A stretch of DNA of 30,304 bases, taken from positions 1 through 30,304 of the forward strand of contig CAYXZZ010000011.1 in the NCBI GenBank assembly GCA_964470055.1, read 5' to 3'. The number at the start of each line of letters is the position of its first letter. The stretch's first letter is position 1. The notes beneath the pieces are model-generated. The model saw only the letters and a program-made list of their open reading frames with translations, was not told the DNA's origin and made no database searches. Origin of the DNA: JAEDES01 sp964470055 (GTDB lineage Bacteria > Bacillota_I > Bacilli_A > RF39 > UBA660). The position numbers and the translations under genes were made by a program. Below, piece after piece: positions 6,936 through 14,750 of the stretch.

Positions 6936-6947
6936 CAAAGAGCTTTG
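6936..6947. promoter_or_regulatory. Candidate operator upstream of the XRE gene
   Basis: CAAAGAGCTTTG is a perfect 5-2-5 inverted repeat in the 82-bp gap between the two XRE genes. It lies about 55 bp before the start of the downstream one. Dyads of this size are typical for XRE dimers, but there is only one clear copy, so it is tentative. Confidence 0.3.
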
Positions 6948-6965
6948 AAAATTACGCAAAGTTTT

Positions 6966-7850
6966 TTAACATTTAGAAAGTTGTTTCTTTTTTATTAGGT
7001 TTGTGTAGAGAAAAAAGAAAGTCATCATACCTGATAAGCATAATATTAAATCATCTATATCAAAAACACCTAAGTTAAATACATGTTGAATTATTTCAAT
7101 TAAGAAAATAATTAGAAAAGAGGTAATAAAGTTTTGGAGCGTTTTTTTGATGTTGAAAAGTTCAATTAATAAATAACTTATGGGCATAAATACGAAGAAG
7201 TTTCCAAAGAGATTTATAGTTATTTCATAAAAGTTTCCTTTGTTTATTATTTCGATAATAGTTTTAAAAGGAATTAAGTTATAACTATTTACTATTTTAT
7301 TTCTAGCAAAAAATGTCATATTAAAAAGTAAAATTGAATAGTAACCAAATAATATTCCTAGTATTAGTTTTTTAAATTTAGTTTTATCTTCTAATTTATC
7401 AATATAGTTAATACTTACAATATAACTTCCTAGAATCAGTAATAGACTGGCTATAATAATTAAGAGTAGTTTTGAAAAGTAATTTATTTCTATATTAGAA
7501 TTATAGTCTATTCTAAGATAAGTTAAAAATATTAAGATTGATAATAGATAGCAAATTCCTGATAAAAGTAATTTTAAAGTTAGTTTATTCTTTTTTGTCA
7601 TTCCTACATATGTAATTACATCATTTATATTTTCTTTAGCATTACTTTTGCCATTTAGTAGTTCTGAAACTGATACATTTAATTCTTTAGATAAAGGAAT
7701 TAACAAAGAAATGTCTGGAGTACCTCGAGCTGTTTCCCAACGAGAAATGGCTTTTTCGGTTACAAATAACTTTTTAGCAAGGTCTTCTTGAGTTAGATTT
7801 TGCTCTTTTCTTTTTTGTTTGATAAATTCAGCGATTTTATTTTTATCCAT
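6966..7850 (-). CDS. XRE regulator fused to a VanZ-like membrane domain
   Basis: Residues 1-65 form an XRE helix-turn-helix (LTQEDLAKKLFVTEKAISRWE). From about residue 85 the 294-aa protein is a polytopic membrane domain with six or seven helices. Its last half has the VanZ pattern: NLIPFKTI near 192, NLFGNFFVFMP near 213, and EIIQHVF followed by FDIDDLILCLSG towards the C-terminus. VanZ domains are linked to low-level teicoplanin resistance and other envelope functions. The fusion suggests a membrane sensor controlling transcription directly (inference). AGAGGTGA precedes the ATG. A -10 TATAAT lies 28 bp upstream. Confidence 0.88.
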   Translation of the reverse strand: MDKNKIAEFIKQKRKEQNLTQEDLAKKLFVTEKAISRWETARGTPDISLLIPLSKELNVSVSELLNGKSNAKENINDVITYVGMTKKNKLTLKLLLSGICYLLSILIFLTYLRIDYNSNIEINYFSKLLLIIIASLLLILGSYIVSINYIDKLEDKTKFKKLILGILFGYYSILLFNMTFFARNKIVNSYNLIPFKTIIEIINKGNFYEITINLFGNFFVFMPISYLLIELFNIKKTLQNFITSFLIIFLIEIIQHVFNLGVFDIDDLILCLSGMMTFFFLYTNLIKKKQLSKC

Positions 7851-7877
7851 TTTTTCACCTCTTTAGAAGTTTTCTTT

Positions 7878-7906
7878 ATTATACAATAAACTTCTGTCTT
7901 TCAGAA
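7878..7906 (-). promoter_or_regulatory. Promoter of the XRE-VanZ gene
   Basis: A perfect TATAAT (7878-7883) lies 28 bp from the start codon. A weak -35 (TTCTGA, 7901-7906) is at 17 bp. Confidence 0.5.
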
Positions 7907-7925
7907 TAATCGTACACTTAATTTT

Positions 7926-7956
7926 AAAAAAAATCACTCTACGAATCGTAGAATGA
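7926..7956 (-). terminator. Intrinsic terminator after the YjbR operon
   Basis: A 10-bp stem (7947-7956 with 7934-7943, one G-U pair on the minus strand) has a 3-nt loop, then eight T. It closes the transcript ending with the small membrane gene at 7988-8200. Confidence 0.85.
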
Positions 7957-7987
7957 CTATTTTTCTGATGAAGTTTGTTTTAGACTT

Positions 7988-8200
7988 TTAATTTATATTT
8001 TTACTTTTTAATATATTTCCGACTATTAATAGTATAATACTTGGAAGAAGAAATTCTAATGAACGAACTATAATATATACATAAAATGGTGAAGAATATA
8101 CCTTATATGTAAAATAATCGGCTACTAATCTAATTATAAATCCAATGATTAGTAATATTGATGTAAAATATAAAAATTTATATATACTTACTTTTTTCAT
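7988..8200 (-). CDS. Small two-TM membrane protein
   Basis: This 70-aa product (MKKVSIYKFLYF...) has two hydrophobic helices, about residues 8-27 and 38-61, and a Lys/Asn tail. The ATG at 8200 has AAAGGTGA nine bases upstream; an upstream in-frame GTG at 8209 overlaps that site and is unlikely. The start lies inside the last codons of the YjbR gene (23-bp overlap), so the pair is probably translationally coupled. A strong terminator follows. I do not recognise a family. Confidence 0.65.
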   Translation of the reverse strand: MKKVSIYKFLYFTSILLIIGFIIRLVADYFTYKVYSSPFYVYIIVRSLEFLLPSIILLIVGNILKSKNIN

Positions 8201-8861
8201 TATATTCACCTTTTTTTGAAATAGAAATATTATAACTATTATCTATTAATCTATATAATTCTTCTAATGATATGCTTCCATCTAGTTTAATAGTTATCCA
8301 ACTTTTCTTATTCATACGATAACCCGGAAATATTTTCTCATAATCTATGATTTTAGTAATAGAATCTTTTTGATACATTAAGTCGAGTATTTCAATACTT
8401 TCATTGTTGGATAGTCCTAATTTATTGGCATTAATAGTAAGAAATACGGCATACCATTTATTATTTTTCTTATTACGAATGATAGCATTGTGGTCATACT
8501 TCTCCCAAAGAAACTCTAAATCATCATGATATTTGTCTTTAATATATTTTATTACAAGTTCTGTGTATTTATTTTTAAAAACATCTCGTGAGGTACAGGT
8601 AGAGATAAATTCTTCAATAACTTTGTCATACTCTTCTTTTACTCTTCCTACAAATTCACCATTGGCGGTGGAGACATCTACTAATAAATATTCATCATTT
8701 TTTTCATTTTCAATTACACGGGAAGTTACTTCTGTGTTATTTAAAATTGTTATTTGGACTTTAAAGGTATTAGTTATTATTTCTTTTTGGATAAATCCAT
8801 GAGGTAACAAATTACTCACTATAATTTTTCTATTTTTAAATTCTTTGGTTAAATTTCTCAT
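8178..8861 (-). CDS. MmcQ/YjbR-family protein
   Basis: The C-terminal half of this 227-aa protein (about residues 105-220) has the YjbR (DUF419) pattern. A helix is followed by KYDHNAIIRNKKNNKWYAVF, then a strand run, then KKSWITIKLDGSISLEELYRLIDNSY with the typical W-x-T-I-x-L-D ending. The N-terminal 100 residues form the extra alpha/beta extension found on clostridial members (GFIQKE, DEYLLVDV, GEFVGRVKEEY). The family has a CyaY-like fold and is annotated as DNA-binding; its role is not established. AGGAGATATCT precedes the ATG. It overlaps the next gene and probably continues the transcript of the hydrolase upstream. Confidence 0.85.
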   Translation of the reverse strand: MRNLTKEFKNRKIIVSNLLPHGFIQKEIITNTFKVQITILNNTEVTSRVIENEKNDEYLLVDVSTANGEFVGRVKEEYDKVIEEFISTCTSRDVFKNKYTELVIKYIKDKYHDDLEFLWEKYDHNAIIRNKKNNKWYAVFLTINANKLGLSNNESIEILDLMYQKDSITKIIDYEKIFPGYRMNKKSWITIKLDGSISLEELYRLIDNSYNISISKKGEYNEKSKYI

Positions 8862-8908
8862 AGATATCTCCTGTTATTTAATATTGCATGGACCATTTAT
8901 TTCTTTCA

Positions 8909-9805
8909 TTAAATGTTTTTTAAAATATTTATTCTTTTTTTAATGGCTGTTTCCGTTGTTTTACAGTTTTGAATATCATAGCCATGAACAGTTTGTTTTG
9001 TTTCATTTGTTTCAACTGGAACATTTGCTTCTTCAAGTCTTTTAGCATAAGTAAGCGCTTCATCGTGAAGGCAATCAAATTCGGCAGTTTCGATGTATGT
9101 TGGTGGTAAAATTGATAAGTCCTTTTCTTCTAGAGGTGATATGTATTCTTTATTTCCAAGATAAACTTGCCAGGCTTTTTTAGTAAGTGTTGCATTCCAG
9201 ACTGGTGTATCTAAATATTTTGTCATTGATTCTGATGACATTGTCTTGTCAACGACTGGATAAATTAACATATTAAAGCATGGTTTGGGAAGATTTTCTC
9301 TTATGGCTTTTAATGTAACATCAACAGTTAAACAACCTCCAGCAGAATCTCCTCCAATAATTATTTTATTTTTATCAATTCCTAATGATTTAGAATTTTC
9401 TAAAATCCATTTATAAGCAGAAAAACAATCATTAATAGGAACTGGATATTGATATTTTGGGGCTAGGCGATAATCAACATAGACTACTTTTAAGTCTGCT
9501 TCTTTAGAATATCTTTGACAAAGATTAAAATGTTTAGGATTACCTTTAAAAACAAAAGCACCACCATGAAGATATAAAAGGACTTTATCTGTTTTTGTAT
9601 TAACTGGTTCATATATATAGATTGGGATTTTTTTATTATCAAAAGTTTTAATTAGTTGTTTTTGGACCTTGACGTCTTTAGTATTTCTGATAAGTATTTT
9701 ACTAATACTTAAAATAGGTTTAGATAAAGCAAAAACTACTCTATTAAAAGGATACTGGATACGACAGCTTAGGCCAAGTTCATTACTTATATTATATTTA
9801 CTCAT
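8909..9805 (-). CDS. Alpha/beta hydrolase, HSL-type esterase
   Basis: This 298-aa protein has the hormone-sensitive-lipase family arrangement: the oxyanion motif HGGAF (80-84), the nucleophile elbow GDSAGG (S154), the acid D244 in AEFDCLHDEA, and the catalytic H274 in TVHGYD. DYRLAPKYQYP (111-121) is the usual family segment. A hydrophobic stretch near residues 20-38 may attach it to the membrane, but there is no signal peptide cleavage site. It should hydrolyse short or medium acyl esters; substrate unknown. The ribosome binding site is weak (AGAGAGAAG). It lies 28 bp after the membrane gene at 9834-10172. Confidence 0.9.
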   Translation of the reverse strand: MSKYNISNELGLSCRIQYPFNRVVFALSKPILSISKILIRNTKDVKVQKQLIKTFDNKKIPIYIYEPVNTKTDKVLLYLHGGAFVFKGNPKHFNLCQRYSKEADLKVVYVDYRLAPKYQYPVPINDCFSAYKWILENSKSLGIDKNKIIIGGDSAGGCLTVDVTLKAIRENLPKPCFNMLIYPVVDKTMSSESMTKYLDTPVWNATLTKKAWQVYLGNKEYISPLEEKDLSILPPTYIETAEFDCLHDEALTYAKRLEEANVPVETNETKQTVHGYDIQNCKTTETAIKKRINILKNI

Positions 9806-9833
9806 ATACTTCTCTCTTTCTGCTAGTAAGACG

Positions 9834-10172
9834 TTATTTTATTATTGTAATTACTTTATTTATAATTAAACCGATTATTATTCCAAGAGTTGAGTCTATT
9901 AAATACCATAATGAATGAATCAGTGCTGATTCGTTGTAGTAGATAAAAACTGATGGAATAAAAATAATGGAAATTATTACTGGGTATAAGTATTTTAATT
10001 TGTTTTTAGATATTGCAGAGATAATAACGGATAAAATAAAGGTTGCGATAATGATTAAAAAGACCATTCCAATTGTATCTGTTGGGCCGGAAAATAAGGG
10101 AAAGATATAAAACATAAATGCTTGTAAAAAGAAGATAATAAATTCTACTAAATATTTTTTCGTATGTATCAC
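9834..10172 (-). CDS. Four-TM membrane protein with a GTG start, possibly leaderless
   Basis: The 112-aa product has four hydrophobic helices (about residues 8-26, 36-53, 62-77 and 87-108). I recognise no family. The only usable start in frame is GTG at 10172. No ribosome binding site stands upstream of it; AGGTG overlaps the start itself. The -10 box TATAAT (10181-10186) ends 8 bases upstream, so the predicted transcript would begin within about two bases of the GTG. That suggests leaderless translation. An alternative is a non-standard start further in. It probably forms an operon with the esterase and YjbR genes downstream. Confidence 0.65.
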   Translation of the reverse strand: MIHTKKYLVEFIIFFLQAFMFYIFPLFSGPTDTIGMVFLIIIATFILSVIISAISKNKLKYLYPVIISIIFIPSVFIYYNESALIHSLWYLIDSTLGIIIGLIINKVITIIK

Positions 10173-10180
10173 CTATTTTC

Positions 10181-10189
10181 ATTATAACA
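10181..10189 (-). promoter_or_regulatory. Extended -10 promoter
   Basis: TGTTATAAT, with a perfect -10 at 10181-10186 and TG at 10188-10189. No good -35; that region is the terminator hairpin of the upstream gene. Confidence 0.6.
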
Positions 10190-10193
10190 TATG

Positions 10194-10217
10194 AAAACAG
10201 ATCTTTTGGATCTGTTT
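10194..10217 (-). terminator. Terminator hairpin after the Mbeg1-like gene
   Basis: A 9-bp perfect stem AAACAGATC/GATCTGTTT (10209-10217 with 10195-10203) has a 5-nt loop and a short T tract, 37 bp beyond the gene's stop. Confidence 0.7.
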
Positions 10218-10253
10218 ATTCAATAATGTTTAATTTGATATTGATTTATAACT

Positions 10254-11375
10254 TTATTTTTGAATTTTGTCAATAATATTTTCAAGATTGTTTTTTAATT
10301 TATTAGGGTATTTTTTTAATTCACTTTGAAAGTCTGTTGCGAGAAGTTTTATACTAGTACGAATGACGTTTCTTGTTTCCGTTGACATATTTTGTGTTGA
10401 TTTAACTATTTTATAAATAGACTCTAAGCGATTTATTTTAATATCACTTAGTTTTTTGATATTAGCGTTTTCAAAGACATCAAATATTCCTTCTATAATT
10501 TGTTCACGCTCTTCATAACTGTGTTTAGCCATCCATCTGCTGATGTAAATATCTAACTTTTTACTAAGTTCATCTTGTGTTGTGAGTTCAAACTTATCAT
10601 CATCAACTACCCAAGTTGTAGGAAGATGCTGGAAGATTCCTAAACCTTTGCTTTTGATAACCGTAGTATGTTCTTGAGTTAAAAGGACTCCAACTAAACT
10701 ACCATTAGGAATTATATTTATTAGTTTGTTTCTTACTAGACGATATTTTACTGATGCAAATTCTTCATCTTTTAAACCTGGTCCATCAAAGGAATAAATT
10801 CTTTTAATTCTGCTCTTCTTAAAGATACTAGTGTTCATAGCCCCTACTAAAGCAAGGTTTCCTCCTTTAGAGTGACCACATATAATAACCTCTGGTCCAA
10901 ATATTTTGATAGCATCATTTAAATATTTTCCGGCTAAAACTTGGGAAGTTGTAGGAAAATGATAAGATAATTTGAAGTCTTCTTTCCAACCACATAAAGT
11001 ATCATCAGTTCCTTCAAAGGCTATATAAAAACAATCATAATTAGGAATTTTTATAGTTATGGCACCAAATTGAGTGTCATCTGCGAAATGATAAATATAG
11101 TTTGTTAAGAGTAAGTCTTTGTAACGAAGAGACTCAGATAATGCTTCCATAATTGGATATGTTTTTCTTGCTGCTATTCCGGTTGGCTTAAGTTCTAGTT
11201 TTTTCACTTTTTTCCAAAGTGTTGATAATTTTAATTCTTCTTTTTGGTCTGTAAAAATACTAGTGTAGTCTAAATATGGTATTTGTGAAAAAATTAAGAT
11301 ATCAACTTCAGTTGGGGCTTTTTGTTTAAAAGTTGTGTTGCCATACTTTTTTATATATTTAAATAGATTATTCAT
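10254..11375 (-). CDS. Mbeg1-like (DUF2974) alpha/beta-hydrolase-fold protein
   Basis: This 373-aa protein matches the DUF2974/Mbeg1-like family. It has an N-terminal region with LIFSQIPYLDY, a segment CFYIAFEGTDDTLCGWKEDF, and the lipase elbow GHSKGGNLA (S169) followed by small residues. IYSFDGPGL comes next and carries the likely acid. A histidine in EHTTVIKSKG or ATTWVV-adjacent QHLPT could complete the triad (uncertain). The last third (from about residue 250) is helical and charged. No signal peptide is present, so it acts in the cytoplasm. It lies 28 bp after the pseudouridine synthase and is probably co-transcribed. An AGAGGTAG site precedes the ATG. Confidence 0.82.
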   Translation of the reverse strand: MNNLFKYIKKYGNTTFKQKAPTEVDILIFSQIPYLDYTSIFTDQKEELKLSTLWKKVKKLELKPTGIAARKTYPIMEALSESLRYKDLLLTNYIYHFADDTQFGAITIKIPNYDCFYIAFEGTDDTLCGWKEDFKLSYHFPTTSQVLAGKYLNDAIKIFGPEVIICGHSKGGNLALVGAMNTSIFKKSRIKRIYSFDGPGLKDEEFASVKYRLVRNKLINIIPNGSLVGVLLTQEHTTVIKSKGLGIFQHLPTTWVVDDDKFELTTQDELSKKLDIYISRWMAKHSYEEREQIIEGIFDVFENANIKKLSDIKINRLESIYKIVKSTQNMSTETRNVIRTSIKLLATDFQSELKKYPNKLKNNLENIIDKIQK

Positions 11376-11403
11376 AATATCACTACCTCTTTATTATATG
11401 TAT

Positions 11404-12108
11404 CTATTCTTTTTCTTGGAGTTTTTTTAATTCATCGACAGTAAATTCTCGGCATGTTCCTAACTCTAAGTCGGTTGGTAAAAAGAAATTTCCCATAGCA
11501 ATTCTTTCTAGTTCTGTAACTGTTGCGCCGAAGCATGCAAACATTCTTTTAATTTGATGATATCTACCTTCAGTTAAGGTAACTATTCCGGTATAGGTTC
11601 CGGTTATTTCTAAGGTGGCTGTTTTACATTTTCCATCTATTAAATCGATCCCTTGCTTAAATTTCTCAACCATTTCAAAAGTCATTGGAAGATCAATGGT
11701 AACGTTGTAGGTTTTCTTGATATGTTTTTTAGGTGATAAAATGTTATGTGCAAAATCACCATCATCAGTTATTAACATTAAACCGGTTGTGTCTTTATCT
11801 AATCTTCCAGCTGGAAATAAATTACGATGAAGATATTCTTCAGGAACTAAATCTAGGACTGTTTGTAAAGACTTATCTTCTGTTGCGGAAATGTACCCTT
11901 TTGGTTTGTTTAACAAAAGATAAATAAAATTTTTAATATTTAATTTGTTTCCATTGACAATTATTTCATCATTATTCTCGTCTATTTTAAGATCGGACTT
12001 TGAAGCAGTAGTTCCATTAACTAAAACTCTTTTTTGACTAACTAAATCTTTTACTTCTTTTCTAGAGTAACCTGTTTGATTACTAATAATTTTATCTAAT
12101 CTTTCCAT
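11404..12108 (-). CDS. RsuA/RluB-family rRNA pseudouridine synthase
   Basis: The 234-aa protein has an N-terminal S4 RNA-binding domain (MERLDKIISNQTGYSRKEVKDL to about residue 48) and a pseudouridine synthase domain. The latter carries LLLNKPKGY (64-72) and GRLDKDTTGL (101-110) with catalytic D104. EGRYHQIKRM and the GNFFLP ending follow. Length and the absence of an extra C-terminal extension favour an RsuA-type enzyme acting on 16S rRNA, but RluB/RluF-like specificity cannot be excluded. AGGAGG precedes the ATG. It has its own extended -10 promoter at 12139-12147. Confidence 0.92.
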   Translation of the reverse strand: MERLDKIISNQTGYSRKEVKDLVSQKRVLVNGTTASKSDLKIDENNDEIIVNGNKLNIKNFIYLLLNKPKGYISATEDKSLQTVLDLVPEEYLHRNLFPAGRLDKDTTGLMLITDDGDFAHNILSPKKHIKKTYNVTIDLPMTFEMVEKFKQGIDLIDGKCKTATLEITGTYTGIVTLTEGRYHQIKRMFACFGATVTELERIAMGNFFLPTDLELGTCREFTVDELKKLQEKE

Positions 12109-12138
12109 TGGTAACCTCCTAAAGTTTTTGATAAGTTT

Positions 12139-12147
12139 ATTATAACA
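12139..12147 (-). promoter_or_regulatory. Extended -10 promoter of the pseudouridine synthase operon
   Basis: TGTTATAAT, with a perfect -10 at 12139-12144. It begins only a few bases after the terminator of the preceding lipoprotein gene and has no clear -35. Confidence 0.65.
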
Positions 12148-12174
12148 CGAAAAGCAAATCTTTCGATCTGCTTT
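12147..12174 (-). terminator. Terminator after the Ig-like lipoprotein gene
   Basis: A 10-bp stem (12165-12174 with 12151-12160) has a 4-nt loop. One position pairs only as G-U on the minus strand and is a mismatch on the plus strand, showing which strand it serves. The T tract is short. Confidence 0.75.
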
Positions 12175-12209
12175 GATTGTTTTGTACTATTTTTAATAAG
12201 ATAATTTGA

Positions 12210-12647
12210 TTATTCTATTGTAAATTCTGCGGCAATGTAAAAAGTTTCTTTGTAGTTTGATACCTCTTTGACAAGGCGATAGGTTCCAGGTTTTAAACTT
12301 CCATAGCCATATTCCCAATCAATAGTTAATTCATTTGATTCGTTTGCTTTTAGAATAATGGCTGGCATGGTGAAATATAAGTCATTAATAGTATTTAATT
12401 CATACCAAGTGTCATTTACTTTTTTCTCAATAGAATATGGATTACCATAAGTACATTCTTCATCAGTATGGTTAATTATAATTAAAGTTGCCGAGGAAGT
12501 AGTTAGAGTTTGTTGTTTTACTTCCAAACTTATTTGACTATTATTTATATTGTATTTTGATTTAGAACCAATATTATTTTTAGTACATCCAGTAATTGTT
12601 AGGGCTAGAAGACTAATAATTAAAATGATAATTAAATTCTTTTTCAT
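12210..12647 (-). CDS. Lipoprotein with a bacterial Ig-like domain
   Basis: This 145-aa product has a lipoprotein signal: MKKNLIIILIISLLALTITGC with the lipobox cysteine at 21. After a short linker, residues about 38-145 look like an immunoglobulin-like beta sandwich: SLEVKQQTLT, SATLIIINHTDEECTYG, YSIEKKVNDTWYEL, LTIDWEYGYGSLKPGTYRLVKEV. This is the pattern of the Ig-like domain found in secreted Bacillota proteins. It should be anchored on the outer face of the membrane. AAAGGAG precedes the ATG. The gene stands alone between a promoter and a terminator, with an unusually long structured leader (12684-12783). Ligand or partner unknown. Confidence 0.85.
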   Translation of the reverse strand: MKKNLIIILIISLLALTITGCTKNNIGSKSKYNINNSQISLEVKQQTLTTSSATLIIINHTDEECTYGNPYSIEKKVNDTWYELNTINDLYFTMPAIILKANESNELTIDWEYGYGSLKPGTYRLVKEVSNYKETFYIAAEFTIE

Positions 12648-12683
12648 AATGAAGACTCCTTTAAACTATTTCTATTTTACTTA

Positions 12684-12783
12684 GGGCTTAAGCCTTATCT
12701 CACGATTTTGGCTCCAAGGCTAACTAATGGATCTTTTCTAGAGATTACCATGTTGGGTTTCTACCAACTATATATTAAGCACC
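12684..12783 (-). ncRNA. Structured 5' leader RNA, possible riboswitch of unknown class
   Basis: The lipoprotein mRNA has about 155 nt of leader. On the minus strand a closing helix GGUGCUUAA/UUAAGCCC (12775-12783 with 12684-12691, one bulged U) encloses three hairpins. The first is GTTGG/CCAAC (12764-12768 with 12752-12756). The second is ATGG-ATCT with a 2-nt bulge (12727-12734 with 12742-12751). The third is GCCTT/AAGGC (12716-12720 with 12692-12696), capped by ATC-GTGA-GAT. Together they form a four-way junction. I cannot match it to a riboswitch or protein-leader family that I know. There is no terminator before the ribosome binding site. Helices were found by eye. Confidence 0.5.
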
Positions 12784-12808
12784 GAACTGACACACCCTTT
12801 TAGTTATT

Positions 12809-12837
12809 ATTATAACAAATCTAATGTTAGTTTTCTA
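12809..12837 (-). promoter_or_regulatory. Promoter of the lipoprotein leader transcript
   Basis: TGTTATAAT (-10 at 12809-12814, extended TG) has a TAGAAA -35 (12832-12837) at 17 bp. It lies directly behind the stop of the amylase gene. Start expected near 12802. Confidence 0.7.
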
Positions 12838-14686
12838 TTTTTAAGGCAATGGCTCCATATGGTGATAAGTGACCTTTTCGAGACTTTTTTAATGTATAAA
12901 TCGGTTCTGCTTTTTGGTATTCTGGAGGAATATCAAAATCTTGGGCTTGATTAGTTCTATTGATGGTTATTAAGGCTTTTTTCGTAGGTGTTGTTCTTTC
13001 AAACATTAGATATTCGCGATTTATTTTTAACATATTTAATTCTGCTGTTTCTAAAAATTGGTTATTTAATCTGACTTTGCCAATACTAGTGAAAAACTCG
13101 ATTAATTCTTGGTCTTCATTTCCCCATGGATATGTTTTTCGATTCGATAAGTTTCCTAGTCCTTCTACACCTGCTTCATCGCCATAAAAAATTGATAAAA
13201 TTCCAGGCATAAAAGCAAGTGTGGTAACATAGGCTTCATAAACTTGCTTGGCTTGGGTGTATTGTTCTGGAGTTAATTTAAAGTGCTGGCAATAGTTTCG
13301 ATCATCTTTTCTTAGTGCGTCCCAATTCCATTCACTATTTTCACTAAACTCAGTCGAGGCTCCAAAAACAGTTAGAGGTCGAGAAATATCATGTGTCGAT
13401 GTAAAGTTCATTAAGGTATAAATACTTTCTTCTGGATATTCATTCAGAATGTCATTTATTGTCCAGTATAATTTTTCAGTATCACAATATTTAAAATAAC
13501 GCATTAGGGCGTCTGTTAGAGGATAGTTCATTACACTATGCATTCCTTTGGCACCAGCAACATAGTCTCTATTCATACGCATAAAGTTTTTCCAAACTTC
13601 ACCTAAAATAAAACCATCTTTTTTATTTCTTTCAATTGCAATCTTAATTCTTTCAATGAAATAGTCAGTAAGTTCATCGGCAACATCAAGTCTTAATCCA
13701 TCGATTCCTAGGGCAAACCATTGGTCGATTATGCCATTTTCACCAGTAATATATGTAATCCAGTCAGGAGAATCTCCATTACAAACAGGAAGATTATCCA
13801 TTCCCCACCAATAGTCAAATTCATCTTGTCCTGTTTCAGGATTATATTTTTTTCTAAAGAAATTACTATATTTAGAGTGATTACTTTGATAGGCGCCAAG
13901 TTCGTTAAAACTACCAAATTTATTGAAGTATTTACTATCACTTCCAGTATGATTAAAAACAGCATCTAGTATTACTTTCATTCCTCTTTTATGAGCTTCT
14001 TCACATAATTTTTTTAAATCTTCATTACTACCGGCATAAGGATCAATAGTTTCATATTCAGAGGTATCATACCGATGATTTGATTGGCTGTATACTGGTG
14101 GACTTATATAAAGAATGTTTACACCTAATGAGGAAATATAATCAAGTTTTTTAGTAATTCCTTTTAAGTCACCACCATAAAAATCATTATTCCAAATACC
14201 GTCTTTATCTGGACCAATTTGCATTTCTTCATTCCATTTTTTATGAATATGACGTCTAGGCATTTCTTTTAAAGGTTCATTAGAGCCACGATTAAATCTA
14301 TCAAGAAAAATATGATACATAATTTTTCCTTTAACCCAGTCTGGGACTTGAAAATTGACAGCCATTTTAAACATTTCATCACGATAGATATCGGATTTAG
14401 TTAATTCTTTATTTTTAATAAAGTGATGTTTTCCATCTAAAAAGTAAGAAAAATAATAGCGATACATGGCTCTAGTTTCTAAAAAGACATCACTTGTGAA
14501 GTAGACTCTTCCGTCCTCATTTTTTTGATGATTTAATTTATAAGAATTTCTACCTTGTTCATTTTCGATGACAAAATACATATTGTCGTACCAACCAGTC
14601 ATTGGTCCTTCTACTGTGATACGATATTTTATTCCAAAAGGGTTCTCTTCAATGGGTGTTATATCAAATGATACATCTTTATTCAT
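12827..14686 (-). CDS. Glycoside hydrolase family 13 (alpha-amylase/neopullulanase type)
   Basis: This 619-aa protein has no signal peptide and is presumably cytoplasmic. An N-terminal beta domain (about 1-115) resembles the starch-binding/CBM34-like module of maltogenic enzymes. The catalytic barrel has region I DAVFNHTG (241-248), region II GLRLDVADE with nucleophile D334, region III GEVW with acid/base E363, and region IV TSTHD with D433. The substrate-side block LYISPPVYSQSNHRYDT (192-208) is typical. A C-terminal beta domain ends the protein. It likely hydrolyses alpha-1,4 (and perhaps alpha-1,6) links of maltodextrins or glycogen. GAGGATG precedes the ATG. No sugar transporter is adjacent; a ROK kinase lies upstream. 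Confidence 0.93.
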   Translation of the reverse strand: MNKDVSFDITPIEENPFGIKYRITVEGPMTGWYDNMYFVIENEQGRNSYKLNHQKNEDGRVYFTSDVFLETRAMYRYYFSYFLDGKHHFIKNKELTKSDIYRDEMFKMAVNFQVPDWVKGKIMYHIFLDRFNRGSNEPLKEMPRRHIHKKWNEEMQIGPDKDGIWNNDFYGGDLKGITKKLDYISSLGVNILYISPPVYSQSNHRYDTSEYETIDPYAGSNEDLKKLCEEAHKRGMKVILDAVFNHTGSDSKYFNKFGSFNELGAYQSNHSKYSNFFRKKYNPETGQDEFDYWWGMDNLPVCNGDSPDWITYITGENGIIDQWFALGIDGLRLDVADELTDYFIERIKIAIERNKKDGFILGEVWKNFMRMNRDYVAGAKGMHSVMNYPLTDALMRYFKYCDTEKLYWTINDILNEYPEESIYTLMNFTSTHDISRPLTVFGASTEFSENSEWNWDALRKDDRNYCQHFKLTPEQYTQAKQVYEAYVTTLAFMPGILSIFYGDEAGVEGLGNLSNRKTYPWGNEDQELIEFFTSIGKVRLNNQFLETAELNMLKINREYLMFERTTPTKKALITINRTNQAQDFDIPPEYQKAEPIYTLKKSRKGHLSPYGAIALKIEN

Positions 14687-14720
14687 ATTAACATCCTCTA
14701 CATCTTATTATCTTAATATA

Positions 14721-14750
14721 AGTATATCAAAGATAATAAAAAGAAAACAA
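14721..14750 (-). promoter_or_regulatory. Promoter of the GH13 gene
   Basis: TGATATACT (-10 at 14721-14726, extended TG) has TTGTTT (14745-14750) at 18 bp. The -35 is part of the 3' arm and T tract of the ROK gene terminator. Confidence 0.6.

Noticed and set aside
11393..11398. TATAAT just before the Mbeg1-like gene
   Set aside because: The predicted start would fall on the ribosome binding site and there is no TG or -35; co-transcription with the pseudouridine synthase gene is more likely.
12750..12775. AGTTGGTAGA in the structured leader looks like a tRNA D-loop, suggesting a tRNA or tRNA-like element
   Set aside because: No 7-bp acceptor stem with CCA side, no T-loop GTTCGA and no anticodon arm of the right size; the helices form a different junction.
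13721..13969. Overlapping open frames on both strands inside the GH13 gene
   Set aside because: Shadow frames of a gene with intact catalytic motifs; no ribosome binding sites.
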